Shown piece by piece: positions 1 to 9,153 of a stretch of DNA of 64,000 bases; the first letter of the stretch is position 1, and every line of letters starts with the position of its first letter. The notes beneath the pieces were generated by a model. That model saw only the letters and a program-made list of their open reading frames with translations, searched no databases and was not told where the DNA came from. The translations under genes and the position numbers were made by a program. This DNA is from Schauerella fraxinea (GTDB lineage: Bacteria > Pseudomonadota > Gammaproteobacteria > Burkholderiales > Burkholderiaceae_B): the NCBI GenBank assembly GCA_030849945.1, contig JAVDKK010000001.1, forward strand, positions 1,922,001 to 1,986,000, read 5' to 3'.

Positions 1-1
1 C

Positions 2-1006
<1,005 letters not shown>

Positions 1007-1049
1007 CGACAAGGTATTCATGGCGCGGCATCGCCGCGCGGTGAGCAAG

Positions 1050-1081
1050 GGCAGTGCGTGCAGGCGACGCACTGCCTTTTT
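1050..1081 (+). terminator. Rho-independent terminator of fumC
   Basis: A perfect 10-bp stem (GGCAGTGCGT at 1050-1059 with ACGCACTGCC at 1067-1076) has a 7-nt loop and is followed by five T residues. It lies 44 bases after the fumC stop and faces the end of the convergent permease gene. Confidence 0.9.
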
Positions 1082-1182
1082 CATTTGCCGTGAGCAGGTG
1101 CGCATGCCATGTCTTCCTCGGCACCTGCAAGCGCTGCCGCATGGCGCATGCATCGGGCGTCGCACGTCGTAACGTCGAGGCG

Positions 1183-2076
1183 CTACTGCGCGATAGCCAG
1201 CCACATCGGCAACGTGAAGGCCGACAGCAATGTGCCGGCGGAAATCAGCCAGGCCACCATCCTGCCGTCGCCACCCATCCGCATCGCCAGCACATAGGCG
1301 GCCGATGCCGTGGGTAGTGCCGAGAACAGCACCAGCATTTGCGACTCGAGCGGGCTCAACCCCAAGCCTTTGCCCACGAGGATGGCCGTGATGGGCAGCA
1401 CGATGAGTTTTACGGCCAGCATCCAGCCCAGCAGCACGGGCTGCGTCTTGCCGCTTTGCCACGACAGGCTGGCACCCACGCATACGATGCCCAGCACGAT
1501 GGCGGCGGCGCCCAGGCGGCCCAGAATCACGTCCACGACTTGCGGCAACGTCAAGCCGGCGAAGTTTGCGATCAAGCCGATCACCGTGCTCACCACCAGC
1601 GGATTGCGCAGCAGTTCGCGCCACAGCGAACCGCCGGAGTGGCGCGCCAGGCTGTACACCGCAGCCACATTGGCCACCGGCACGGCAAATCCCACCAGCA
1701 GTGCCATCACCGTTTGCCCTTGCGGGCCGCCCAGACTGGCGGCCAGGCTCAAACCGATGTAGGTGTTGAAGCGATAGGCGCACTGCGATACCGAGGCCAG
1801 CGCCAGAGAGGGCGGCTTGAGCAGCGGACCCGCCAGGCGCGCCAGCACGATTCCCACCGCCAATACGATCAGCACGGCCTGCAGCAGCGTGAGCGCGCTC
1901 CCTGCGGTAATCGGCGTCTTCAGAATCGACTGAAACAGAAGGGCGGGAAACAGCACGAAGTACGTCATGCGCTCACAGCCGGCAAAGAATTCTCGCGAGA
2001 ACGAGAGGCGGTGCCGCAACACCCAGCCGAGTGCTACCAGGAAGAAATCGGGAAGGACCAGCAGGGCGACTGTCAT
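1183..2076 (-). CDS. AEC (auxin efflux carrier) family permease
   Basis: This is a membrane carrier of the AEC family; bacterial members move malonate, malate or other small organic acids, but the substrate is not visible here. The 297-residue protein has about ten hydrophobic segments. It opens with MTVALLVLPDFFLVALGWVL and contains the family-typical stretches PALLFQSI and FNTYIGLSLAASLGG. I chose the ATG at 2076 because the first membrane segment begins there. The longer frame to 2115 adds 13 polar, Arg-rich residues that do not look like family sequence. The gene converges on fumC and is divergent from the Bug receptor gene. The family call is solid and the function is open. Confidence 0.87.
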   Translation of the reverse strand: MTVALLVLPDFFLVALGWVLRHRLSFSREFFAGCERMTYFVLFPALLFQSILKTPITAGSALTLLQAVLIVLAVGIVLARLAGPLLKPPSLALASVSQCAYRFNTYIGLSLAASLGGPQGQTVMALLVGFAVPVANVAAVYSLARHSGGSLWRELLRNPLVVSTVIGLIANFAGLTLPQVVDVILGRLGAAAIVLGIVCVGASLSWQSGKTQPVLLGWMLAVKLIVLPITAILVGKGLGLSPLESQMLVLFSALPTASAAYVLAMRMGGDGRMVAWLISAGTLLSAFTLPMWLAIAQ

Positions 2077-2236
2077 GACATTTGGTCTGGAGGAAAGCCG
2101 GTAGCGTACTACCAAGTGCTACTTAACCCTGCTATTCTCCGCGGTTCAGCTATGTCGCGCGCCCGTCACAATAAAAGCGCGGCCCCTGTCAATCCGCCCG
2201 CTACGAGCGGGTATGAGTAGTTCGGAGGAAACACAC

Positions 2237-3229
2237 ATGAATAAGATTCGCACCCTGGTCACGGCAGTATCGATTGCGGTAGGGGGCTTCGCAACCGTTG
2301 CCGGGTCGGTTGCGCACGCCGCCGAAAACTTTCCGACGCGCCCAATTCGCGTGATCGTGCCGTTCGCCCCGGGGGGCTCGACGGACATCATCGCGCGTCT
2401 GGTCACGCAGCGCATGAGCCAAGAACTCGGTCAGCCGCTGGTTGTCGAGAACAAGGGCGGCGCAGGTGGCGCCATCGGCGCAGCCGAAGCCGCCAAGGCC
2501 GATCCCGACGGCTACACGTTGTCGATCGCAACCGTGTCGACGATGGCCGTGAACCCGGCTTGCCGACCGAACGATCTGCCGTACGATCCGATCAAGGATT
2601 TCGCGCCGATCACGAACTTCGCCAACACGGCCAACGTCGTGTCGATCAACCCGAAATTCCCGGCCAACAACTTCCAGGAATTCCTGGAAGAGCTGAAGAA
2701 GAACCCGGGCAAGTACTCGTACGGCAGCTCCGGCACCTGCGGCGTGCTGCATCTGATGGGCGAGTCGTTCAAGATGGCGACGGGCACCGATATCGTGCAC
2801 ATCCCCTACAAGGGATCGGGTCCGGCCGTGGCTGACGCCGTGGGCGGTCAGATCGGCATCCTGTTCGACAATCTGCCTTCCTCGATCGCCCAGATCCAGG
2901 CCGGCAAGCTCAAGGCGATGGCCGTGGCCTGGCCCGAGCGCGTGGGGACGTTGAAAGACGTGCCGACGTTTGCCGAAGCCGGTTTCCCGGTGCTGAACCA
3001 GCCCGTCTGGTACGGTTTGCTGGCCCCGGCCAAGACCCCCAAGGCGGTCGTGGACAAGCTGCGCGATGCCGCTGTGGTCGCGTTGAAGGATCCCAAGGTC
3101 ATCAAGATTCTGGACGAGCAGGGTTCGGCGCCGTCGGGCAATACGCCTGAAGAGTTCGCCAAGGAAATCCAGACGCAATACGACTGGGCCCGCGACGTGG
3201 TGAAAAAGCAGAACATCAAGCTCGACTAA
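2237..3229 (+). CDS. Bug-family tripartite tricarboxylate (TctC-like) periplasmic receptor
   Basis: This is a periplasmic solute receptor of the Bug/TctC family, which binds carboxylates for TTT transporters or acts as an orphan sensor. It has a cleavable signal peptide (MNKIRTLVTAVSIAVGGFAT, cleavage probably after AHA). Family motifs follow: PTRPIRVIVPFAPGGSTDIIAR, VENKGGAGGAIGA, DGYTL and an IPYKGSGPAV loop. The length, 330 residues, is typical. The start is the ATG at 2237, preceded by GGAGGA at 2224-2229; the upstream in-frame ATG at 2213 lacks such a site. No TctA or TctB membrane genes are adjacent, so it is an orphan receptor, as is common in Bordetella relatives. The ligand is unknown. 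Confidence 0.95.
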   Translation: MNKIRTLVTAVSIAVGGFATVAGSVAHAAENFPTRPIRVIVPFAPGGSTDIIARLVTQRMSQELGQPLVVENKGGAGGAIGAAEAAKADPDGYTLSIATVSTMAVNPACRPNDLPYDPIKDFAPITNFANTANVVSINPKFPANNFQEFLEELKKNPGKYSYGSSGTCGVLHLMGESFKMATGTDIVHIPYKGSGPAVADAVGGQIGILFDNLPSSIAQIQAGKLKAMAVAWPERVGTLKDVPTFAEAGFPVLNQPVWYGLLAPAKTPKAVVDKLRDAAVVALKDPKVIKILDEQGSAPSGNTPEEFAKEIQTQYDWARDVVKKQNIKLD

Positions 3230-3303
3230 GGCTTGACTGCAAGGTCGTGCCAGCCCGATCCGGGGTGGCACGATCCGCGATCTCCGATGAGGTTGCGATC
3301 CCG

Positions 3304-3328
3304 ATGGGCGCCGCGAGGCGCCCATTTT
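3304..3328 (+). terminator. Terminator after the Bug receptor gene
   Basis: A perfect 9-bp stem (ATGGGCGCC at 3304-3312 with GGCGCCCAT at 3317-3325) and a GCGA loop are followed by a short T run. It separates the receptor gene from ybaK. Confidence 0.8.
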
Positions 3329-3346
3329 GCATAGAATGACCGTTCC

Positions 3347-3835
3347 ATGAGCAAAGCCAAACACGTTTCCGAAACGCCCGCCACGCAGCTGCTGAAGCAG
3401 CACAAGATCGCGTTTACCGAGCACACCTACGATTATGTCGACCATGGTGGGGCCGCCGAATCGGCGCGCCAGTTGCAGGTCGACCCGCACGCGGTGGTCA
3501 AAACCCTGATCATGGAAGATGAGAAGGGCGCGCCGCTGATTATCCTGATGCACGGCGATCGTGAGGTGTCGACCAAGAACCTCGCGCGTCAAGCGGGCGT
3601 GAAGAAGATCGCGCCGTGCGCCATCGAGGTGGCGCAGCGCCACTCCGGTTATCAGGTGGGCGGCACCTCGCCCTTCGGCACCCGCAAGAAGATGCCGGTG
3701 TGGCTGGAGGAAACGATCCTCAGCCACGACAAAATTTATATCAACGGTGGGCGGCGCGGTTATCTACTCGGTATTGCCCCCGATGTGTTGACGCGGTTGC
3801 TGGGCGCCAAACCGGTATCGGTGGCGCTGGAATAA
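3347..3835 (+). CDS. ybaK: Cys-tRNA(Pro)/Cys-tRNA(Cys) deacylase YbaK
   Basis: This is a trans-editing enzyme of the YbaK/EbsC (INS superfamily) type, which hydrolyses Cys-tRNA(Pro) made in error by prolyl-tRNA synthetase. The 162-residue length matches the family. The hallmark GGTSPFGTRKKMPV loop is present, as is the late INGGRRGYLLGIAP segment; the conserved lysine lies in the VVKTLIMED strand. It starts 18 bases after the preceding terminator and converges on the pbpG-like gene, sharing the hairpin at 3839-3869. It is probably monocistronic. Confidence 0.93.
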   Translation: MSKAKHVSETPATQLLKQHKIAFTEHTYDYVDHGGAAESARQLQVDPHAVVKTLIMEDEKGAPLIILMHGDREVSTKNLARQAGVKKIAPCAIEVAQRHSGYQVGGTSPFGTRKKMPVWLEETILSHDKIYINGGRRGYLLGIAPDVLTRLLGAKPVSVALE

Positions 3836-3869
3836 AAAATCGGCCGCTGGCAGATGCCGAGCGGCCGAT
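3834..3869 (-). terminator. Terminator of the pbpG-like gene (minus strand)
   Basis: A perfect 10-bp stem (ATCGGCCGCT at 3839-3848 with AGCGGCCGAT at 3860-3869) is flanked by an A run at 3834-3838, which reads as a T run on the minus strand. It lies in the 59-base gap between two convergent genes and may stop both. Confidence 0.8.
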
Positions 3870-3894
3870 CGATCGTGCGGTGTTCCGCCGCGAT

Positions 3895-5130
3895 TTACAT
3901 CATCGCCACTTCGTTCTGCACCAGGCGGCGCACGCGCACCGCGTCGCCGATGCGCGAGTACTTGCCTTGCGAGTTGAGCAGCACGATGGCCAGATCGCGG
4001 CCGTTGATGCGGGTGAGCATCACCAGGCATTCGCCGGCTTCGTTGATGAAGCCCGTCTTGGAAACCTTGATGTCCCAGTCTGCGCTACGCACGAGTGCAT
4101 TCGTATTGCGGAACGTCTCGGTGCGGCCGCTGCGCACGGCCACTTCATATTCGGTGTCGGTGGAGTAACGATGGATCAGCGGGCGCTGGCCGGCGGCGCG
4201 CATCATGCGCACCAGATCGCGCGGCGACGACACGTTCTGGCTCGACAATCCCGTGGGTTCCACGAAATGGGAGTCGTACATGCCCAGCGACTGGGCCTTG
4301 TTGTTCATCGCGCGGGCAAAGGCCGGCAGGCCACCCGGATAGTAACGGCCCAGCGAGTGCGCTGCCCGGTTTTCCGACGACATCAAGGCCAGATGCAGCA
4401 TATCGGCACGGGTCAGGCGCGTGCCCACCGTCAGGCGCGACGGCGAGTGACGGACGCGATCGACGTCGTCCTCGGTAATTTCCAGCACTTCATCCAGCGG
4501 CTGGTTGGCATCGATCACGACCAGCGCGGTCATCAGCTTGGAAATCGATGCGATCGGGCGCACCATGCGGTCGTTTTTGGCGAACAGCACGGTGGACGAT
4601 TCGAGATCCTGGACGTACGCGATGCTCGAGCGCACGGCGGCGGCTTCGGCGCGCGTGGTGCCGGCGGACAGAATCGTGGGGGTATCGCTCTCGGCCACTT
4701 CAGCCGCAGCGGACACGGCCAAGGCATTGCGCGAGCGGGCAGCCGTTGCACGTGCGGTCTTCTCGGCAGTAGCGCGCGACGCCGCTTGGCGATCGGCTTC
4801 GTCGGCAGCCGACTTCTTCGATCGCAGAACAACCTTGACCTTCGAATTCGAGGCAGCAGCCTTGCTGTTTTTAGCCGTCGATGTCTTGGCGGCAGAGGCC
4901 TTCGAGGTCGCCGCAGTCGCCTTCGAGGTGGTTTTGGCGCTGGTCGACTTAGCGTTCGACGTTTTGGCGGCCGGGGTTTTGGTCGCCTTGCAGGCGGCCG
5001 ATTTACTATTCGTTTTGCACGGATCGGCGCGGGCGGCCGTTGCGGGCGTGGCGCCAAGCACCAAGGCGAGCGCGGTCGCTGCGCCCGTCCCAAACTTTGC
5101 CATTCGTGTCCAAAATGACGTCATCGCCAC
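3895..5130 (-). CDS. pbpG: D-alanyl-D-alanine endopeptidase (PBP7-type, S11 family) with long low-complexity linker
   Basis: This is a periplasmic serine peptidase that cuts D-Ala-containing cross-links in peptidoglycan. All three penicillin-binding motifs are present: S195-I-S-K198, S252-E-N254 and K358-T-G360. A signal sequence (about residues 10-34, ending ATPATAARA) is followed by roughly 110 residues made almost only of Ala, Lys, Thr and Ser (about 38-150) before the catalytic domain. At 411 residues it is about 100 longer than E. coli PBP7, and the linker accounts for the extra length. Alternative starts at Met3 (5124) or Met10 (5103) are possible. Its terminator is at 3834-3869. The catalytic assignment is secure; PBP7 rather than another S11 subfamily is likely, not proven. 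Confidence 0.92.
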   Translation of the reverse strand: MAMTSFWTRMAKFGTGAATALALVLGATPATAARADPCKTNSKSAACKATKTPAAKTSNAKSTSAKTTSKATAATSKASAAKTSTAKNSKAAASNSKVKVVLRSKKSAADEADRQAASRATAEKTARATAARSRNALAVSAAAEVAESDTPTILSAGTTRAEAAAVRSSIAYVQDLESSTVLFAKNDRMVRPIASISKLMTALVVIDANQPLDEVLEITEDDVDRVRHSPSRLTVGTRLTRADMLHLALMSSENRAAHSLGRYYPGGLPAFARAMNNKAQSLGMYDSHFVEPTGLSSQNVSSPRDLVRMMRAAGQRPLIHRYSTDTEYEVAVRSGRTETFRNTNALVRSADWDIKVSKTGFINEAGECLVMLTRINGRDLAIVLLNSQGKYSRIGDAVRVRRLVQNEVAMM

Positions 5131-5542
5131 CGCTCACTTATTGAATGTAAAAAACTATTGCTTCGAGCGACGCCCGAAAAACACTGACGAATTATGGGGT
5201 TACGGCCCAAATCTAAACGAAAAATCAAGTTAAGTACAGGCCGGCCGCCATGATGGCAGATTTTTGACCGGCGTGCCGCTCGGAAACCGTGACAATTTGC
5301 ATACAAACGACGAAAGCGCGACGTTAGCCGACATTCGATAACCGGATGAACCAAAAGTCGCTAAGTCCGCCGAACGACCGCTTTGGCTGCCACCGGCATT
5401 GATGTGAACCTGCCCGGCTCTCTTTTTTTTACCTCATCCCGGCAGGCCAGACGGCCGCGAACGGGCCGCCTGAAGTCGATTGCAGCATCTGTTGTGTAAG
5501 CGTGCCGCGGCACACAGCCGCCGCTGGAGGGATGCTGGGCCC
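5131..5542. other. Intergenic region upstream of pbpG-like gene, no gene supported
   Basis: These 412 bases are clearly more AT-rich than the neighbours, especially 5131-5240, and should hold the leftward promoter of the pbpG-like gene. I did not find a convincing -35/-10 pair with good spacing. A run of eight T residues near 5423-5430 sits between a weak CCTGCC/GGCAGG inverted pair. The short open frames across it have no coding character. Confidence 0.5.
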
Positions 5543-6331
5543 TTAGCCCGGCAGCGGATGCATGGCGCCGTCCATGGTGATCATGGCGCCCGTCACGTAG
5601 CTCGCCCGGGCGGAGGCCAGGAAGACAGCCACATCCGCGACTTCGTCGGGACGGCCATAGCGGCCGATAGGGATCCGTTTCTCGCCTTCACGCTGCAACG
5701 TTTCCAGGTCTTCGCCGCGCCATTCGGCCTCGGTCTTAAGCAATTGGGTGAGGCGATCGGTGATGGTGGCGCCGGGATTGATCACATTCACCCGTACATT
5801 CTTGCCGGCCCAGGCGTTGGCCAAGCCGGCCGAAGCCAGCATAAGGGCCGCGTTGGCGGCACCGCCGGGCAGGTGGATCGGACTCGCCACCCGGCCGCCG
5901 GCGCCAACGATGTTTACGATACTGCCTTGATTGCGTTCGACCATCCCTGCAAGAACGGCTTGCATGGCATTGATATAGGTAAAGTATTTGGCGTCCATCG
6001 CCTTTCGCCAGATGGCCGGCGTGAGATCGGGCGGGGCAGTCTTTTGCGCGGCGCCCGCTGAATTGATCAGCACATCGATGGGGCCCAGCGCCGCTTCCAC
6101 GTTGCGCGTGGCGCGTTCGGCCTGGACGTCGTCACCCAGATCGGCGGCCTCGGCATGCACGGCATGCCCCAATCCTTTCAGATGGTCGACGGCCTGGCGC
6201 AGATTGCCTTCATCGCGCGAAACGATCGCCACGCGCGCGCCCTCCGCGGCAAATGCCGCCGCGCACGCCAAACCGATGCCTTTGCTGCCACCTGTGATCA
6301 ATACGACTTTACCGGTCAATTCGAGGTTCAT
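5543..6331 (-). CDS. SDR-fold protein lacking the catalytic Asn-Ser-Tyr-Lys tetrad
   Basis: This is a 262-residue short-chain dehydrogenase/reductase fold protein. The NAD(P)-binding glycine motif is intact (TGGSKGIG, residues 13-20), and NSAG (90-93) and the C-terminal RYGRPDEVADVAVFLAS segment are typical. The catalytic positions are not. Where classical SDRs have Asn-Ser-Tyr-x3-Lys, alignment by eye gives K115, G143, G156 and N160 (segment LPGGAANAALML). It lies 69 bp downstream of the DUF1537 kinase on the same strand, so it is probably the last gene of the RLP operon. It may bind nucleotide without classical hydride-transfer chemistry, or use other residues. Function cannot be assigned. 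Confidence 0.85.
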   Translation of the reverse strand: MNLELTGKVVLITGGSKGIGLACAAAFAAEGARVAIVSRDEGNLRQAVDHLKGLGHAVHAEAADLGDDVQAERATRNVEAALGPIDVLINSAGAAQKTAPPDLTPAIWRKAMDAKYFTYINAMQAVLAGMVERNQGSIVNIVGAGGRVASPIHLPGGAANAALMLASAGLANAWAGKNVRVNVINPGATITDRLTQLLKTEAEWRGEDLETLQREGEKRIPIGRYGRPDEVADVAVFLASARASYVTGAMITMDGAMHPLPG

Positions 6332-6400
6332 GCCTGGTGTCTCCGTGATGGACGCGCGTCGCGCAACCGCGAACGGCGTGGGATGCGGATCACTATAGCG

Positions 6401-7891
6401 TCAGGCGAGCGGACGTGCGCCGCCCAGTAACGCGGTGAACACATCGGGCGGACCCATTTGTCCGCCCTTGAGCATGAGCTCGACACCATCAAGCGGCGAG
6501 TCGGGCGCATGTATGCGGCACACCGCCACCCCCGGGCTCAATGAAAACGAATAGGTGAGCGCCTGAATGTGCCAGGACGCCACCGCGATGCTCGACGTAT
6601 CCCCGCCCGCGAAGCCGACGCGCTGCAAGGAATGGCGCGCCAGCACCTGCCGCATCAACTGACCACACCCGCGCGCCAGTGCTTCGGTAAATTCAGGGTG
6701 CTTGCTCCGGCTGCCGTCGCTCAGGGTGCTGTGCGCGATCACACTCAAACCGGCGGCCAGCGATTGCGCGATCGTGTCGGCCAACACATCCACATACCAA
6801 ACGGCCTGCGACACCATCGCTTGGGCATCGATCGACAACGACACGAAGCCTGCAGCTTCGGCGGCGTCGATCTGCGCCGCGGTGATGGGGGAGCGGCTGC
6901 CAGAGATGATGAAGGTCTGGCCGACTTCGGCGGGTGTAGGTGCAGAGACTGCACGGGCGTTGGCGAGCCGTTCGGAGGCGATGGGCCGTGCAGGCAGCGA
7001 TGACGAGGCCGAGGCCACGCCTGCGGCGTTCGACGCCGCGTTGCGAGCAGCGTCTTTGGACATCGTCAACGCCTGCAGCACGCCTGTGGGTCCTACGAGC
7101 AACTGCTGCCCACCGGCCGCTTGCGCGCGATGGCGCAACAACGCACCAATGCGCGCCAGATGCTGCGGAGTCATGGCGTCGAACAACACGCCAGTCGGCG
7201 AAGCCGCCAGCATCGTATCCAATGCTGCGCAGCGTGCCTCGTCGTTGGCATGATCGAGTTGCACCGTGTCGAATGACACGATCCCAGGCGTGCCCAGCGC
7301 GGCGAAATGCCGCCGCAGATCGGGTTCCAGCATGGGGGTAACAGGATGGCGCGACATTGTCGGATGTCGGTCGATGCGATAGACCGCCGCATCGTGTCCG
7401 GCACGCGCATACAAGGTGGCAAACGCGCAGTAGCGGCCCAGACTCGGCTGGCCGCCCACGATCAACGCGGGCCGAGCGCCGAGCACCTGGCGGGCGATGG
7501 CCATTGCATGGGCGATGTTACCGATGTGCGGGGCGCTGTCGAACGTCGAACACGTTTTATATTGAATGAAGGGCGCACCCGTGGTTGCCAGGCCGCGAAA
7601 AATGGCCGGCAAGGTGTCGTCCATTTGCGCGGGCGATTGCGCGCGCGCCGTTCCCGCAATGCCGATGCAATCCAATGGGCCGAATGCGGCCAAGTCTTGC
7701 GCCGTGGGCACACGCATGAACAAGGCTGCGCGCCAGCCGGCTTGTACCGCGGTCGCAAGCGTATCGGTCGAACCCGTGAAGTCGTCACCGTAGTACGCGA
7801 GGGTGACCGTACTGCAGGCGGCAATGGTGGTGTGCGCCGCCACATCCTGCGCTGCAACGATACCCGCGGCAGCCATCGCCGCGTCAGCCAT
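6401..7891 (-). CDS. Four-carbon acid sugar kinase family protein (DUF1537)
   Basis: This is an ATP-dependent kinase of the DUF1537 family (OtnK, DtnK, OiaK types), which phosphorylates aldonates, 3-oxo-aldonates or similar acids. The N-terminal substrate domain carries the hallmark YYGDDFTGSTDTL. The C-terminal nucleotide domain carries SGSRSPITAAQ and GFAGGDTSS. The 496-residue length is somewhat above the usual 420-470, the extra lying in an Ala/Ser-rich inter-domain linker around residues 300-330. The start ATG at 7891 overlaps the stop of the RLP gene by eight bases (ATGGCTGA), implying translational coupling. Adjacency to a RuBisCO-like protein is the arrangement known for OiaK of apionate catabolism; the substrate here is inferred, not proven. 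Confidence 0.9.
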   Translation of the reverse strand: MADAAMAAAGIVAAQDVAAHTTIAACSTVTLAYYGDDFTGSTDTLATAVQAGWRAALFMRVPTAQDLAAFGPLDCIGIAGTARAQSPAQMDDTLPAIFRGLATTGAPFIQYKTCSTFDSAPHIGNIAHAMAIARQVLGARPALIVGGQPSLGRYCAFATLYARAGHDAAVYRIDRHPTMSRHPVTPMLEPDLRRHFAALGTPGIVSFDTVQLDHANDEARCAALDTMLAASPTGVLFDAMTPQHLARIGALLRHRAQAAGGQQLLVGPTGVLQALTMSKDAARNAASNAAGVASASSSLPARPIASERLANARAVSAPTPAEVGQTFIISGSRSPITAAQIDAAEAAGFVSLSIDAQAMVSQAVWYVDVLADTIAQSLAAGLSVIAHSTLSDGSRSKHPEFTEALARGCGQLMRQVLARHSLQRVGFAGGDTSSIAVASWHIQALTYSFSLSPGVAVCRIHAPDSPLDGVELMLKGGQMGPPDVFTALLGGARPLA

Positions 7892-9149
7892 AGAACGCCA
7901 GCGCGTGGGCCAACGCTGGACGCGTCTCGGCATAGACCGGCAAGGGCACGCCTTCGCCCGCAGCCCGCCAGGCGTCGCGAATGCTTTGCACGCCGGCGGC
8001 CGCGCCATCGGGGTGGCCGAGGATGCCCCCGCCGGAGAGGAAAATCAGATCGTCGCTTTTGACCGCTGCATAGGTGGGCGGAACGGTGCCTGCCCATTGA
8101 CCCGACGAAAATACCGGCATCACCGCGTCGTCGCCGGCCAGGGGTTGCAGGCAAGCGCGTGCCGAGGCGACCACGCTGTCATCGCTTTCGTAGAACTTGC
8201 CGGCCAGGCCATTGACGTGCAATTGATCCACGCCCGCCAAGCGCCACAGCACCTGATACGCCTGAAAATCCATGCCCAGCAAAGGATGGCGCGACATCAT
8301 CGCCATGCCATTGCGATGACCGTGCAGCGCCAGCGATGTCGTGCGCCGCAGTGATTGAATGGCGGCATACCCACACCAATTCAGGCTTGCCATCACGCAC
8401 GTGCCGCCCGCCTTCTCGATCAGATCCGCGTGCCGCCGCATCGCGTCCAGATCGTCGGAAATATTGAACGCGTACATCACCTTGCGACCGGTGCGCTCGG
8501 CATGCCGGTTGATCACGGCCATCACCGCAGCCACACGTTCATGCAATGGCGAATGTGGCGGGTTGGCCATCACTTCATCGTCCTTGATGAAGTCCACGCC
8601 CGCCATGCACAGCTCGTCGACCACGCGCGCCGTATCCTGCGGCGACATGCCCACGTTGGGCTTGACGATGGTGCCCACGATCGGACCCGACGTGCAGCCG
8701 GTGAGCAGCCGCGTCCCTTGCACCCCGTGCCGCGGCGCATCGAATTGGCGCACGTAGTCGGGTGGCAGCGTGAGTGTCATCAACTTCACGCCCGTCATCT
8801 CGCCCAGATCGTAGATATTGCCGGCCACGGTGGCGGCCAGCGTCGGCAGATTCGCACCCACGTTATCGATGGGAAAACGCACCGTGATTTCGGCACGCTT
8901 ATACGGGCCGCCGATCTGGCGCCGTTCGAGAAACGCGTTCGGCAAACTGGGCGTATGCACCGTGCCCAACTCCCGGATGGCGGACACGGTGGCGCGCGAG
9001 CGGGCACGCAGATCGGCGGTTTCGCCGGCCACTTGCACGAAGGTGCCGCTGGATTGCTCGCCTGCCAGCACGTTGGCCGCCTGCTCAAGCGCAAACGGCG
9101 TTTCGATCAGGTAGGTGGCTTCAAACTCGGGACGCGGGGTGGAAGTCAT
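7884..9149 (-). CDS. RuBisCO-like protein (form IV, OiaX/OiaT-like), probable decarboxylase or transcarboxylase
   Basis: This 421-residue protein has the RuBisCO large-subunit fold. Active-site landmarks are K163 (TIVKPN, equivalent to RuBisCO K175), the carbamylated-lysine cluster K189-D-D191-E192 in GVDFIKDDE (K201/D203/E204), H278 (HGHRNG), K318 in HVNGLAGKF (loop-6 K334), and a phosphate-binding FLSGGG near the C terminus. The second lysine of the KPK motif is Asn, so it should not be a CO2-fixing RuBisCO. Known relatives next to DUF1537 kinases act on 3-oxo-isoapionate 4-phosphate, as decarboxylase or as transcarboxylase/hydrolase. The start is the ATG at 9149 (MTSTPRPEF); the frame runs open upstream to 9218 but overlaps the VOC gene. 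It sits four bases after the VOC stop, in one operon. Confidence 0.92.
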   Translation of the reverse strand: MTSTPRPEFEATYLIETPFALEQAANVLAGEQSSGTFVQVAGETADLRARSRATVSAIRELGTVHTPSLPNAFLERRQIGGPYKRAEITVRFPIDNVGANLPTLAATVAGNIYDLGEMTGVKLMTLTLPPDYVRQFDAPRHGVQGTRLLTGCTSGPIVGTIVKPNVGMSPQDTARVVDELCMAGVDFIKDDEVMANPPHSPLHERVAAVMAVINRHAERTGRKVMYAFNISDDLDAMRRHADLIEKAGGTCVMASLNWCGYAAIQSLRRTTSLALHGHRNGMAMMSRHPLLGMDFQAYQVLWRLAGVDQLHVNGLAGKFYESDDSVVASARACLQPLAGDDAVMPVFSSGQWAGTVPPTYAAVKSDDLIFLSGGGILGHPDGAAAGVQSIRDAWRAAGEGVPLPVYAETRPALAHALAFYG

Positions 9150-9153
9150 GGTG

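Noticed and set aside
2201..3727. 508-codon minus-strand frame opposite the Bug receptor and ybaK
   Set aside because: Shadow of two clear plus-strand genes; it would also have to run across the terminator at 3304-3328.
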